From assembly GCF_000971275.1 (NCBI RefSeq), contig NZ_LAPV01000084.1, forward strand, positions 17,752 through 81,751: 64,000 nt of DNA. Direction: 5' to 3'. Below, in pieces: positions 15,417 to 23,041 of this stretch; position 1 is the first letter of the stretch; every line of letters begins with the position of its first letter. Origin of the DNA: Devosia psychrophila (GTDB taxonomy: Bacteria > Pseudomonadota > Alphaproteobacteria > Rhizobiales > Devosiaceae). Position numbers and translations under genes: made by a program. Below the pieces are notes generated by a model, which had not been told where the DNA came from, did not search any database, and was given only the letters and a program-made list of their open reading frames with translations.

Positions 15417-16650
15417 TCGCTTTGCAGACCCCTCCAAAAAGACTGCAGAGGAACTCGAGGATTTCTACTTTAACTGGGACATATGGGCACTCGACAAGCA
15501 GCGCCCCCCGGAAGGTGACTGGACCACCTGGCTGCTGCTGGGTGGACGCGGTTCAGGAAAGACGCGCGCCGGGGCAGAATGGGTCCGCAGTCTTGCAGCA
15601 CGACGAATTAGCCCGATCGCTTTGGTCGGCGAGACGATGACCGAAGCCATCGCCATAATGGTGCGCGGCGAGAGCGGTATTCTCAATGTGCATCGGGACG
15701 ACGAGCGACCGGTGCTAAGGGGGCAAACTTTGCTTTGGCCGAATGGCGTAGAGGCGGCTGTAATGTCGGCCTCGGACCCCGACCGGTTTCGGGGCCCGCA
15801 GTTCGCGGCGGCGTGGTGCGATGAGGTGGCGAAGTGGCCACGTGGGGAAGATGCCTGGGATCAGTTGCAGTTCGGTCTGCGATTGGGGGACCATCCCCGG
15901 CAATTGGCAACGACGACGCCCAGGCCGACGCGACTGATCAAGCGCCTGCTTACCGACCCGCATGCCGTGATGACCCGAATGGCGACGGCGGAAAACAGGG
16001 CGCAGCTAGCGCCAACGTTTCTCGATGCCGTAGTCGGCCGCTATCGCGGCTCAGTGCTGGGGCGGCAGGAACTGGATGGGGAATTGATCGAGGACTTGCC
16101 CGGGGCGCTGTGGCAGCGGGGGATCTTTCGGCGGTTCGAGGGCGGGGCGGTCAATCGGATCATCGTGGCGGTCGATCCGCCAGTGACGGGGACGGCGAAG
16201 TCGGATGCCTGTGGCATCGTGGTGGCCGGACGGGTTGGCGAGGGCGTGGTGGTGCTGGAAGATTGCACGATCAAGCCGGCGGCACCGCTGGCCTGGGCAC
16301 GGCGGGCGGTGGCGGCGTTTCATAGCCACCAGGCCGATGCCATCGTGGTGGAGGTCAACCAGGGCGGCGACCTGGTGCGGTCGGTGATCACGCAGGTGGA
16401 TGCATCGGTGCCGGTGCGCGAGGTACGCGCCAGCCGCGGCAAGTGGCTGCGGGCCGAGCCGGTGGCGGCGCTGTATGGGCGCGGATTGGTCAGCCATGTG
16501 GACGGGTTGACGGCGCTGGAGGACGAGATGTGTGCGTTCGGGACCGATGGGAAAAGCGATGGGCACTCGCCGGACCGGGTCGATGCGCTGGTCTGGGCGG
16601 TGACGGAACTGATGTTGAATGAGATGCGGCCGCGGGTTCGGGGGCTTTGA
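15394..16650 (+). CDS. Large terminase, GTA ORFg2-type
   Basis: 418 residues from a TTG at 15394. ATPase half: Walker A LLLGGRGSGKTRAGAEW near residues 47-63, a PIALVGETMTEA strand, DRFRGPQFAAAWCDEVAKW holding the Walker B acid, and QLATTTPRPTRLIKRL as the coupling motif. Nuclease half: IIVAVDPPVTGTAKSDACGI with the first metal aspartate, AIVVEVNQGGDLVRSVI and HSPDRVDALVWAVTEL with the last acid. It cuts and pumps DNA into the capsid. The frame is full length with every key residue, unlike the portal and capsid genes downstream. Confidence 0.92.
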   Translation: MNNSAIVDRFADPSKKTAEELEDFYFNWDIWALDKQRPPEGDWTTWLLLGGRGSGKTRAGAEWVRSLAARRISPIALVGETMTEAIAIMVRGESGILNVHRDDERPVLRGQTLLWPNGVEAAVMSASDPDRFRGPQFAAAWCDEVAKWPRGEDAWDQLQFGLRLGDHPRQLATTTPRPTRLIKRLLTDPHAVMTRMATAENRAQLAPTFLDAVVGRYRGSVLGRQELDGELIEDLPGALWQRGIFRRFEGGAVNRIIVAVDPPVTGTAKSDACGIVVAGRVGEGVVVLEDCTIKPAAPLAWARRAVAAFHSHQADAIVVEVNQGGDLVRSVITQVDASVPVREVRASRGKWLRAEPVAALYGRGLVSHVDGLTALEDEMCAFGTDGKSDGHSPDRVDALVWAVTELMLNEMRPRVRGL

Positions 16651-16762
16651 TTTGGGTTGGCCAGGCCCGAATTGGCCCGGTGGAGCGATCTGGCGCGAAT
16701 GGGCCTTGTGCGCTTTGCCTCAAAGCAGGCGAGGGGCGATAGCGCTGATATTTGGGCCAGCC

Positions 16763-16803
16763 GACCCCCTCACTGACCCTCCCCGCGAGGGGGAGGGTGT
16801 CGA
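16763..16803. repeat. Inverted repeat, CCCTCCCC family (half element)
   Basis: CCCTCCCC (16777-16784), loop GCGA, GGGGGAGGG (16789-16797). A single-hairpin member of the family that occurs as double elements at 36226, 48223, 54343 and 62844. It lies between the terminase and portal genes. Confidence 0.6.
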
Positions 16804-16816
16804 CTGATGAGCAGGT

Positions 16817-16966
16817 TCAGGCCAGACGTGCGCACTCCGCGCAGCGCGGCTTGCTGCCGGTGCCTTCGCGACGGTTTTCGGTTTCGATATTGTTGCCGGT
16901 GTTGCAGCTGGTGTTGTCGTGGTGGACCGACTGCTTGATCTAGTGCCACGGGGATTTCTTGGCCAT
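16817..16966 (-). pseudogene. Small Cys-containing protein with nonsense codon
   Basis: Minus-strand frame of 50 codons starting MAKKSPWH, then TAG at 16940-16942, then IKQSVHHDNTSCNTGNN, IETENRREGTGSKPRC and AECARLA before TGA. The stretch VHHDNTSC...GNNIE..NR..GTG.KP.C..CARL resembles, from memory, a small conserved Hyphomicrobiales protein with three cysteines and paired histidines, probably metal-binding. The TAG most simply derives from CAG (Gln), making this a nonsense pseudogene. It runs opposite to the GTA genes that flank it. The region 16651-17086 otherwise holds only the hairpin repeat. Confidence 0.55.
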
Positions 16967-17086
16967 TTTTGACGCCTGAATTTGGAGTTCTGGGGCGGCG
17001 ACACTGGGCGATTCCGCCGGTTGCCGAAATCAGTAGGAGCCCGCTTGGGAGTTCACCCAGCGGGACAGGATAACGAGGACATCGCC

Positions 17087-18241
17087 ATGCCGAACTGGAT
17101 CAGCCGCCTGTTGGGTGGCGGAGCGAATGCGCCTGCAGAGAGCAAGGCGTTCAATGGGCAGACGCTGCTGACCCTGTCGCAACTGGGCGCGGCGAACTGG
17201 AGCAATCGGGGATTTGCCAGTCTGGTCAGCCAGGGGTTTGCGCGCAATCCCGTGGTGTACCGCTGCGTGCGGCTGATCGCCGAGACGGCAAACCGCGTGC
17301 CGCTGGTGGTCAGCGAACATGGCAAGCGGCTTGACGAGCATCCGCTGGCCAGCCTGCTGGCGCGGCCCAATGGGCGGCAGTCGGGCGGAGAAATGCTGGA
17401 AGCGGTCTATGCCTATCTGCAGACGGCGGGCAACGCCTACCTGCAGGCCGGCGTGGTCGACGGCGAGGTCAAGGGACTGTTTTGCCTGCGGCCGGATCGC
17501 ATGAAGGTGGTGGCCGGGACTGACGGTTGGCCGGTTGGCTATGATTATACAGCGGGCGGGCGGACCATGCGGCTGCGGCAAGACGTGACGCCGGTGCCGA
17601 GCGTACTGCATATGGCGCTGTTTCATCCGATGGACGATCACTATGGCATGGCGCCGCTGGAGGCCGCGCAGATCAGCATGGATATCCACAATGCGGCCGG
17701 CGAGTGGAACAAGGCGCTGCTCGACAATGCAGCGCGACCGAGCGGAGCGCTGGTTTATTCGGCGGCCGGGCAGAACCTGACCCAGGATCAGTTCTAGCGG
17801 CTCAAGAGCGAGCTGGAGCAGAACTTCTCGGGCACTGCCAATGCCGGGCGGCCCATGCTGCTCGAAGGCGGGCTGGACTGGAAGACCATCGCGCTTAGTC
17901 CACGCGACATGGATTTCATCGAGGCGAAAAATGCCGCGGCGCGCGACATCGCGCTAGCCTTCGGAGTGCCGCCGATGCTGCTCGGCATACCGGGCGACAA
18001 TACCTATGCCAACCTGGCCGAGGCCAATCCGGCGCTGTGGCGACAAACGCTGATCCCGCTGGTGGTGCGGGTGGCTGAGGAGCTGAGCAACTGGCTGTCG
18101 CCGGCGTTTGGTGGCGCGGTGGTCAAGCCGGATTTCGACGGCGTAGAAGCGCTGGCGGAGGACCGGGCGGCGCTGTGGGCACGGGTGGGTGGCGCGGAGT
18201 TTTTGAGCGACGCCGAGAAGCGGGCGATGCTGGGGGTTTAG
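17087..18241 (+). pseudogene. HK97-type portal (GTA ORFg3), nonsense mutation
   Basis: The frame starts MPNWISRLLGGG at 17087 behind GAGG and reads as an HK97-family portal: FARNPVVYRCVRLIAETANR, LLARPNGRQSGGEMLEA, YLQTAGNAYLQAGVVDGEV and HPMDDHYGMAPLEAAQISMD. A TAG at 17795-17797 interrupts it after AAGQNLTQDQF. The same frame then continues without change as RLKSELEQNFSGTANAGRP, DWKTIALSPRDMDFIEAKN and FGVPPMLLGIPGDNTYANLA to the stop at 18241. Total would be about 384 residues, normal for the family. The change looks like GAG (Glu) to TAG. The portal is the DNA entry ring, so its loss would disable particle assembly. Confidence 0.85.
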
Positions 18242-18244
18242 GCG

Positions 18245-18619
18245 ATGCCAAGGTTCATCTCTTCCGGACTATGGGGTTTTCTCGCGGCCGTTCGATTCGC
18301 CACGCTCGAGATCAAGTTGGACGTGCTGGTCAGCGCCCTCGAGCGGCGCTACCGTCAGGACCAACCACGAGCGCCAACAGGTATGCCGGAGGGCGGGCAG
18401 CGGGTCGAGGACCGCGTGCGGGTGGCGGTCGGGCCTCGTTGCGATGGATTCTCAAGTGGATGCCAACTGGGCGGGTCATTTGGGACCAGCGGAATGTATG
18501 AGATATCTGGCAAGAAGCTTTGTCGGGGGTGTGCTGTCAAATTCTTGGGAATTCAGGGTCTACCCTACCAGGAGCAACGGGAAACGCTGCGGGGCCTCGA
18601 TCGGACAATTCTAAAGTGA
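18245..18619 (+). CDS. Unrecognised protein after portal, possible cargo
   Basis: 124 residues, starting four bases after the portal frame stop. The N-terminal third (LWGFLAAVRFATLEIKLDVL, then LERRYRQDQPRAPTGMPEGG) contains RAPTGMPEGGQ, close to the RVPAGxPxGGQW linker that I associate with phage head proteins and secreted polymorphic proteins. The C-terminal part has CRGCAVKFLG and no domain I know. The sequence from about 18430 has lower GC than the flanking GTA genes. Together with the next gene it could be an inserted pair; function unknown. Confidence 0.5.
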   Translation: MPRFISSGLWGFLAAVRFATLEIKLDVLVSALERRYRQDQPRAPTGMPEGGQRVEDRVRVAVGPRCDGFSSGCQLGGSFGTSGMYEISGKKLCRGCAVKFLGIQGLPYQEQRETLRGLDRTILK

Positions 18620-18627
18620 GGATTTCG

Positions 18628-19002
18628 ATGTCGACCCGAATGCAAGCCCTAAGTGTCGTGAAAGTCGACGATGTTATATTCGGACTTGGAGCAGGTGGGC
18701 AGGATAAGTTGCTGCTTGTTTACGAGGTGGACGACAATGGCTTCTCTGCCCGACACATTACTACGCAGATGACGTTCAAATTCGGCCGCGACGGCAAGAC
18801 CTGGGGTAATGCAACAGACGGTTATGTTACCATCGTCTCCACGGCGAAGCTTACTCCGGACATGTATGAAGTCGCACTTGGACTGGACCGCAAATTTGCT
18901 GCGCGGCCGGAATATCCGGATGGTATTTTGACCAAAGCAGAAATTCAGCTCCTGCTTACGCACAAGAGATTCTTCGAAGCGCGCTTGTTGCCAGGACCGT
19001 AG
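18628..19002 (+). CDS. Unrecognised 124-residue protein
   Basis: Starts at the ATG at 18628, eight bases after the previous stop and behind GTGAGGA. It has mixed alpha/beta character: VVKVDDVIFGLGAGGQDKLL, VYEVDDNGFSARHITTQM and a helical C-terminus with KAEIQLLLTHKRFFEARLL. There is no signal peptide or membrane segment. Position, tight spacing and lower GC suggest it belongs with the upstream gene as an accessory pair, perhaps effector and partner. No family recognised, so this is only a coding call. Confidence 0.6.
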   Translation: MSTRMQALSVVKVDDVIFGLGAGGQDKLLLVYEVDDNGFSARHITTQMTFKFGRDGKTWGNATDGYVTIVSTAKLTPDMYEVALGLDRKFAARPEYPDGILTKAEIQLLLTHKRFFEARLLPGP

Positions 19003-19089
19003 CGTCGCTCAGCTGCGTAGCTAGATTATCCAAAATTTTCACCAAGAGGCTGCCCGAGGGCGGCCGCTTCTGTTTTGTGGATTTCCAAC

Positions 19090-19278
19090 ATGGACGAACT
19101 AACCAAAACCGTCATCGAGCGCGGGGACCTGGCGCATCTGGCGCTGTTCCTTTGGGCTTCCGGGGCGAGTGCGCTGCTGGTGTGGAGCCTGCGCGAGATG
19201 GCCAAGGTGAATCAACACTTCAACGACTTCGTGCAGGAGATTGCCAGTTTGAATCGGCTGTTCAGGAAGGATGATTAA
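19090..19278 (+). CDS. Small membrane protein, GTA ORFg3.5-like
   Basis: 62 residues: a charged N-terminus (MDELTKTVIERGDLAHLAL), one hydrophobic helix (LFLWASGASALLVWSL) and an amphipathic C-terminus (EIASLNRLFRKDD). Its place between portal and prohead protease matches the small ORFg3.5 of GTA clusters, whose role is not firmly known. Start is the ATG at 19090; the 15 bases upstream are open but lack a better start. Appears intact. Confidence 0.65.
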   Translation: MDELTKTVIERGDLAHLALFLWASGASALLVWSLREMAKVNQHFNDFVQEIASLNRLFRKDD

Positions 19279-19282
19279 CCCC

Positions 19283-19399
19283 ATGGCAAACAAGCCAAAT
19301 CGCGAGAATGCGCAGCAGACGTTCCGGCAATTTGCCTGGAATCTCGCCGGCACGCTGGCCAAGACCAAGCCGGCGATCGCCAAGCCGGGGAAGGGCTGA
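19283..19399 (+). CDS. 38-residue basic protein before protease
   Basis: Frame MANKPNRENAQQTFRQFA, WNLAGTLAKTKPAIAKPGKG, then TGA overlapping the protease ATG by one base. It starts four bases after the previous stop. Close packing on both sides and protein-like composition argue that it is translated. No homologue recognised; a small head-assembly or vestigial protein is possible. Confidence 0.5.
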   Translation: MANKPNRENAQQTFRQFAWNLAGTLAKTKPAIAKPGKG

Positions 19400-19887
19400 T
19401 GGCAAAGACCTCGGGAGCCATTCCCATCGACGCTGAAGGGCGTTTTGCCGGCTATGCCAGCGTGTTTGGCAAGGTGGATGCCGGTGGCGACGTGGTCATA
19501 CAGGGGGCGTTTGCCAGGAGCCTCGCCAAGCGCCGCGACCGCATCCGGCTGCTGTTCCAGCACGACCCCAAGGAGCCGGTCGGCATCTGGGAGACCATTG
19601 CCGAGGACGGGCATGGGCTGTTCGTCAAGGGGCGGCTGGTGCCGGGCGTGCCGCGCGCCGATGCGCTGAAACGGCTGATTGCCGATGGCGCACTGGACGG
19701 GTTGTCGATCGGCTTTCGCACCCTGCGGGCGACGCGTGAAAACGGCCAGCGCAAGCTGTGGCAGATCGATCTGTTCGAGATTTCCATCGCGACGTTTCCG
19801 ATGATGGAGGACGCGCGGATCGCGCCCTCGTCGCTTTCGACCGGCGCCGCCATCGCGGCCGCCACAGACACTATCCGCAACCGATAA
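19399..19887 (+). CDS. HK97-family prohead protease (GTA ORFg4)
   Basis: 162 residues with the U35/HK97 prohead protease pattern: IDAEGRFAGYASVFGKVDAG and GDVVIQGAFARSL near the N-terminus, catalytic histidine in LLFQHDPKEPVGIW near residue 55, catalytic serine in GALDGLSIGFRTL near residue 98, and the acidic partner in WQIDLFEISIATFPM. It matures the capsid by trimming the major capsid protein. The gene is uninterrupted although its substrate gene downstream is truncated. Overlaps the 38-residue gene by one base. Confidence 0.9.
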   Translation: MAKTSGAIPIDAEGRFAGYASVFGKVDAGGDVVIQGAFARSLAKRRDRIRLLFQHDPKEPVGIWETIAEDGHGLFVKGRLVPGVPRADALKRLIADGALDGLSIGFRTLRATRENGQRKLWQIDLFEISIATFPMMEDARIAPSSLSTGAAIAAATDTIRNR

Positions 19888-19898
19888 GGACATCTTGC

Positions 19899-21716
19899 AT
19901 GGACATGACCAGTGACGGCCTTGAAACCAAGGCCGGCGCGGGGAGCGATATTGGCGCTCTCTTCGCCGAATTCTCGACGGCATTCGAGGAATTCAAGCGC
20001 ACCAACGACCAGCGGCTGGGCGAGATCGAAAAGCGCGGCTCGGCCGACGGACTGCTGGAAGGCAAGCTTGACCGACTGAACTCGGTGCTCGACGGGCAGA
20101 AGGCGGCGATGGATCGCGCGATGGTGGAGCGGGCGCGTCCGCTGCTCGATGGCCGAGGCGCCCCGCTGGGCGGTGAGTACAAGGAAGCGTTTGCCTCCTA
20201 TGTGAAGCGCGGCGAGGAAAAGGCGCTGTCGGTCGGCGTCAATGCCGATGGCGGCTATGTGGTGCCGCCCGAGACCGAAACGGAAATCACCCGGTTAATG
20301 ACGGCGGTATCGCCGATCCGCGCCATTGCTGGCGTGCGCCAGGTGAGCGGCTCGGTCTACAAGCGGCCGATTTCGGTGACCGGGCCGGCGACTGGCTGGG
20401 TGGGTGAGACGGCGGCGCGGCCGACCACCAACAGCCAGACGCTGGCAGAGCTGAGCTACCCGACCATGGAACTTTACGCCATGCCGGCGGCCACCTCGTC
20501 CTTCCTCGACGACGCCGCGGTGGATGTGGGGCAGTGGATTTCCGACGAGGTCAACGCGGCCTTCGCGGCGCAGGAAACCACAGCCTTCGTAACCGGCAAT
20601 GGCGTCAACAAGCCGACGGGGTTCCTGACGGCAACGTCGGTGGCGGAGGCGAGCTGGACCTGGGGTAACCTCGGCTATATCGCCACCGGCACGGCTGGTG
20701 CGCTGGCGCGGCGGATAACGGCGCGGAGCCTGCCGTCTGGACATGCACAGGCGCCGGAGGTGGACCGGCCATTACCGGGCGGGGTGAGTGTTGCGGTGCG
20801 GGCGCTGCCGCTGGTCATGGTGGCGCATCTGCCGCCGCTACCGTCCGATCCGTCGCGTTCGCGCCTCGTCGTGGCGGCCTATACCCAGCCCTGGCCGGGA
20901 AGGGTGCAGGTGGTGGATGACGCTACCGGCACTACGCTGGCGGAACTGACGCGGCGCGGACTGCTCGGGAGCCTCACGGCCGATCTGCAAGCGGGGCCGC
21001 TGGGCATCTGGGATCAGGGCAACGTCGTAGACGTGACGCTTCTGGAGGGACATCTGGCCTCGGGCGAAGACCTGGCAGTGCTGGGCGGCAGCAATCGGCT
21101 GGCGGTGGAGAATGACGCGGGAAACTGGGAGGTCGTCGGCTTTGCCAATGCCGAATTGGTGTCTCCCGGCCGCTATAGGCTGAGCCGCCTGCTGCGCGGC
21201 ATGGATTGCACCGGTCCGGCGATGAGCACGGCGCCGGTGGGTCGGAGGGTGATTCTGCTGGATAGCCGGGCCGTCAGCCTGCCGATGGACGCGCACTGGC
21301 TGGGCGAAACGCGGACCTTCCGCATCTATGCCGGCGCGCGCGATGTCGAGGGGCAGAGCTTGAGTTTCGCGACGGATGCCGGGCCGGCCCTGCCGCTGCC
21401 GCCGGTACATCTGCGGGCGGTGCGGGCAGGCGGCGATGTCGCATTCAACTGGACACGTTGCAGCCGTGCCGATGGCGACGGCTGGGGCGCGGCGGAGAGC
21501 CCGCTCGAGCATGTGCCTGAACGCTATCAGTTGACAATTTTCAATGGCTCGACGCCAGTTCGATTGCTGGAGAGCACCTCGCCTGCCGCCAGTTATGGCG
21601 CGGCTGATCAGGTAAGCGACTTCGGCGTGCTGCCGGCTGTTTTCAATTTTACCGTGGTTCAGGTCAGCCCGGTGCTGGGTGGCGGTCATGCGGCAGAGGG
21701 AGCATTCCATGGCTAA
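19899..21716 (+). CDS. Capsid - GTA baseplate (ORFg15) fusion remnant
   Basis: A 605-residue frame made of two unrelated pieces. Residues 1 to ~265 are the N-terminal two thirds of an HK97 major capsid protein (ORFg5): a coiled coil (IGALFAEFSTAFEEFKRTND), then ADGGYVVPPETETEITRLM, SFLDDAAVDVGQWISDEVN and VTGNGVNKPTGFLTAT. At about 20690-20710 it switches, without frameshift, to the C-terminal ~335 residues of the large GTA tail baseplate protein (ORFg15): GRYRLSRLLRGMDCTGPAM, LPPVHLRAVRAGGDVAFNW and YQLTIFNGSTPVRLLE. The genes that should lie between (ORFg6-g14) are gone. The start at 19899 follows AAGGA. The product is unlikely to work in a particle. Confidence 0.85.
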   Translation: MDMTSDGLETKAGAGSDIGALFAEFSTAFEEFKRTNDQRLGEIEKRGSADGLLEGKLDRLNSVLDGQKAAMDRAMVERARPLLDGRGAPLGGEYKEAFASYVKRGEEKALSVGVNADGGYVVPPETETEITRLMTAVSPIRAIAGVRQVSGSVYKRPISVTGPATGWVGETAARPTTNSQTLAELSYPTMELYAMPAATSSFLDDAAVDVGQWISDEVNAAFAAQETTAFVTGNGVNKPTGFLTATSVAEASWTWGNLGYIATGTAGALARRITARSLPSGHAQAPEVDRPLPGGVSVAVRALPLVMVAHLPPLPSDPSRSRLVVAAYTQPWPGRVQVVDDATGTTLAELTRRGLLGSLTADLQAGPLGIWDQGNVVDVTLLEGHLASGEDLAVLGGSNRLAVENDAGNWEVVGFANAELVSPGRYRLSRLLRGMDCTGPAMSTAPVGRRVILLDSRAVSLPMDAHWLGETRTFRIYAGARDVEGQSLSFATDAGPALPLPPVHLRAVRAGGDVAFNWTRCSRADGDGWGAAESPLEHVPERYQLTIFNGSTPVRLLESTSPAASYGAADQVSDFGVLPAVFNFTVVQVSPVLGGGHAAEGAFHG

Positions 21717-22464
21717 GAGCCGGTTCGATATCTGTCTTGACGCAGTGCTGCTGTACGAGGGCGGCTATGCCGATCATCCAGCCGATCCGGGTGGCGCAAC
21801 CAACCTGGGCATTACCCACAAGACGCTGGCGCGCTGGCGGCGGGTGTCGCCCTGGTGGGCGCTGCCCAAAAGCGAGGTGCAGGCGCTGCTACGCACCGAA
21901 GCAGCAAAGATCTATCGCGCCAGCTATTGGAATCGCATTCAAGGCGGGCAATTGCCGCCGGGCCTCGACGTGGCGCTGTTCGATTTTGCCGTCAACTCCG
22001 GCCCCCACCGGGCCATACGAATGCTGCAGGCGGAACTCGATGTCGCCGCAGACGGGCAGATCGGGCCGCTGACACTGGACGCGATCGAGAGACGGCCAGC
22101 GGGCCAGCTCATCAATGAACTGTGCGATCGCCGGCTGGCTTTCCTCAATCGCCTCTCGACCTTCGCAACTTTCGGCAAAGGCTGGACCAACCGCGTCGCC
22201 GCCGTGCGCAACGCGGCACTGGCTGCCGCGGGTGCGACCACGACTATCTCAACCAAACCCAATCAATGGAGAACCATCATGGACCTGCTCAACGGCTACA
22301 AGACCTACATCGTCGCCATTTTCATGCTGCTGGCCGGCGTCGCGCAGCTGCTCGGTATCGACCTGCCGGCACTAGACGGCGGCTCGTCCGGGCACCTGAT
22401 CATGGAAGCACTGGCAGTGCTGTTCCTGCGCAAGGGGCTGAAGAGTGATATCGCTCGGGCATGA
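21709..22464 (+). CDS. GH108 endolysin with holin-like C-terminus
   Basis: 251 residues, start at 21709 behind GAGGGAG and overlapping the fusion gene by eight bases. Residues ~1-95 are a glycoside hydrolase 108 muramidase: LLYEGGYADHPADPGGATNL with the catalytic glutamate in EGGY, GITHKTLARWR, YWNRIQGGQLPPGLDVALFD. Residues ~95-170 are the companion peptidoglycan-binding domain (MLQAELDVAADGQIGPLTLD). From residue 191 (ATG at 22279, preceded by GGAG) the frame continues as a holin-like segment, NGYKTYIVAIFMLLAGVAQL ... EALAVLFLRKG, with two hydrophobic helices. It may be one fused lysis protein, or two overlapping products made by internal initiation. Confidence 0.85.
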   Translation: MAKSRFDICLDAVLLYEGGYADHPADPGGATNLGITHKTLARWRRVSPWWALPKSEVQALLRTEAAKIYRASYWNRIQGGQLPPGLDVALFDFAVNSGPHRAIRMLQAELDVAADGQIGPLTLDAIERRPAGQLINELCDRRLAFLNRLSTFATFGKGWTNRVAAVRNAALAAAGATTTISTKPNQWRTIMDLLNGYKTYIVAIFMLLAGVAQLLGIDLPALDGGSSGHLIMEALAVLFLRKGLKSDIARA

Positions 22465-22525
22465 TGTGCGGTTGCAACTTCGCTGCGAGTGCTCGATATT
22501 CAAGGTCTACTTTGCCGAGGTTGCC

Positions 22526-22768
22526 ATGAAGCATTCATCCATCGTCGTCCGCGCTCAATGGGACAGCGAAGCCAAGGTCTGGGTGGCGTCGAGCACAGAC
22601 ATAGATGGATTGAGTGTCGAGGCGGATACGATAGAAGCTCTCAATGCCAAGGTATTGGGGGCCATTTCCGACCTTATCGAGCTCAACGGCATCGACTCGG
22701 AGCTGGCCGAAATACCGGTTCACCTGCTGGCCGAGCAGTTTTCGCGCGTCCACAATCCGTCGCACTGA
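22526..22768 (+). CDS. HicB-like antitoxin (DUF1902)
   Basis: 80 residues from the ATG at 22526. The HicB/DUF1902 fold is visible: VVRAQWDSEAKVWVASSTDI for the two strands, DGLSVEADTIEALNAKV for the turn and helix, and a C-terminal helix ELAEIPVHLLAEQFSRV. It is followed two bases later by a HicA-like gene, so it should neutralise that toxin. Antitoxin-first order is found in DUF1902/HicA pairs. It has no DNA-binding extension, so its role in autoregulation is uncertain. Confidence 0.8.
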   Translation: MKHSSIVVRAQWDSEAKVWVASSTDIDGLSVEADTIEALNAKVLGAISDLIELNGIDSELAEIPVHLLAEQFSRVHNPSH

Positions 22769-22770
22769 TT

Positions 22771-22965
22771 GTGGGCGGGTTTCTTCGAGAGCTAAAAGCC
22801 AGGTTGTCCGAGGCCGGATGTTATTTTGTTCGACCGGGCAAAGGCAATCACGAGGTCTGGTACAGTCCGATCGTTGGTCGCCACGTTATTGTGGATGCTG
22901 GAGCGAAGTCCCGACATACGGCGAACGAAACGCTGAAGCAGGCTGGTTTGCCCAAGGCGTTCTGA
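22771..22965 (+). CDS. hicA: HicA-family mRNA interferase toxin
   Basis: 64 residues from a GTG at 22771, two bases after the antitoxin stop. Shows the double-stranded-RNA-binding-like HicA fold: FLRELKARLSEAGCYFVRPG, the catalytic histidine in KGNHEVWYSP near residue 28, then GRHVIVDAGAKSRHTANETL and KQAGLPKAF. HicA cleaves mRNA and halts translation until HicB rebinds it. Small size and motif order match the family well. The pair lies immediately beside the GTA relic. Confidence 0.85.
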   Translation: MGGFLRELKARLSEAGCYFVRPGKGNHEVWYSPIVGRHVIVDAGAKSRHTANETLKQAGLPKAF

Positions 22966-23041
22966 TGGTACGAATTATGGTGTTTCTACCTGTTTTGCCT
23001 CATTCATGTCCCATTCAGCAACGGCGCCATAAGGTGGTGTC

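Noticed and set aside
16720..17004. 94-codon minus-strand frame between terminase and portal
   Set aside because: Ser/Thr/Pro/Arg-rich and runs through the hairpin repeat; the overlapping frame with paired histidines and three cysteines (16817-16966) is the better explanation.
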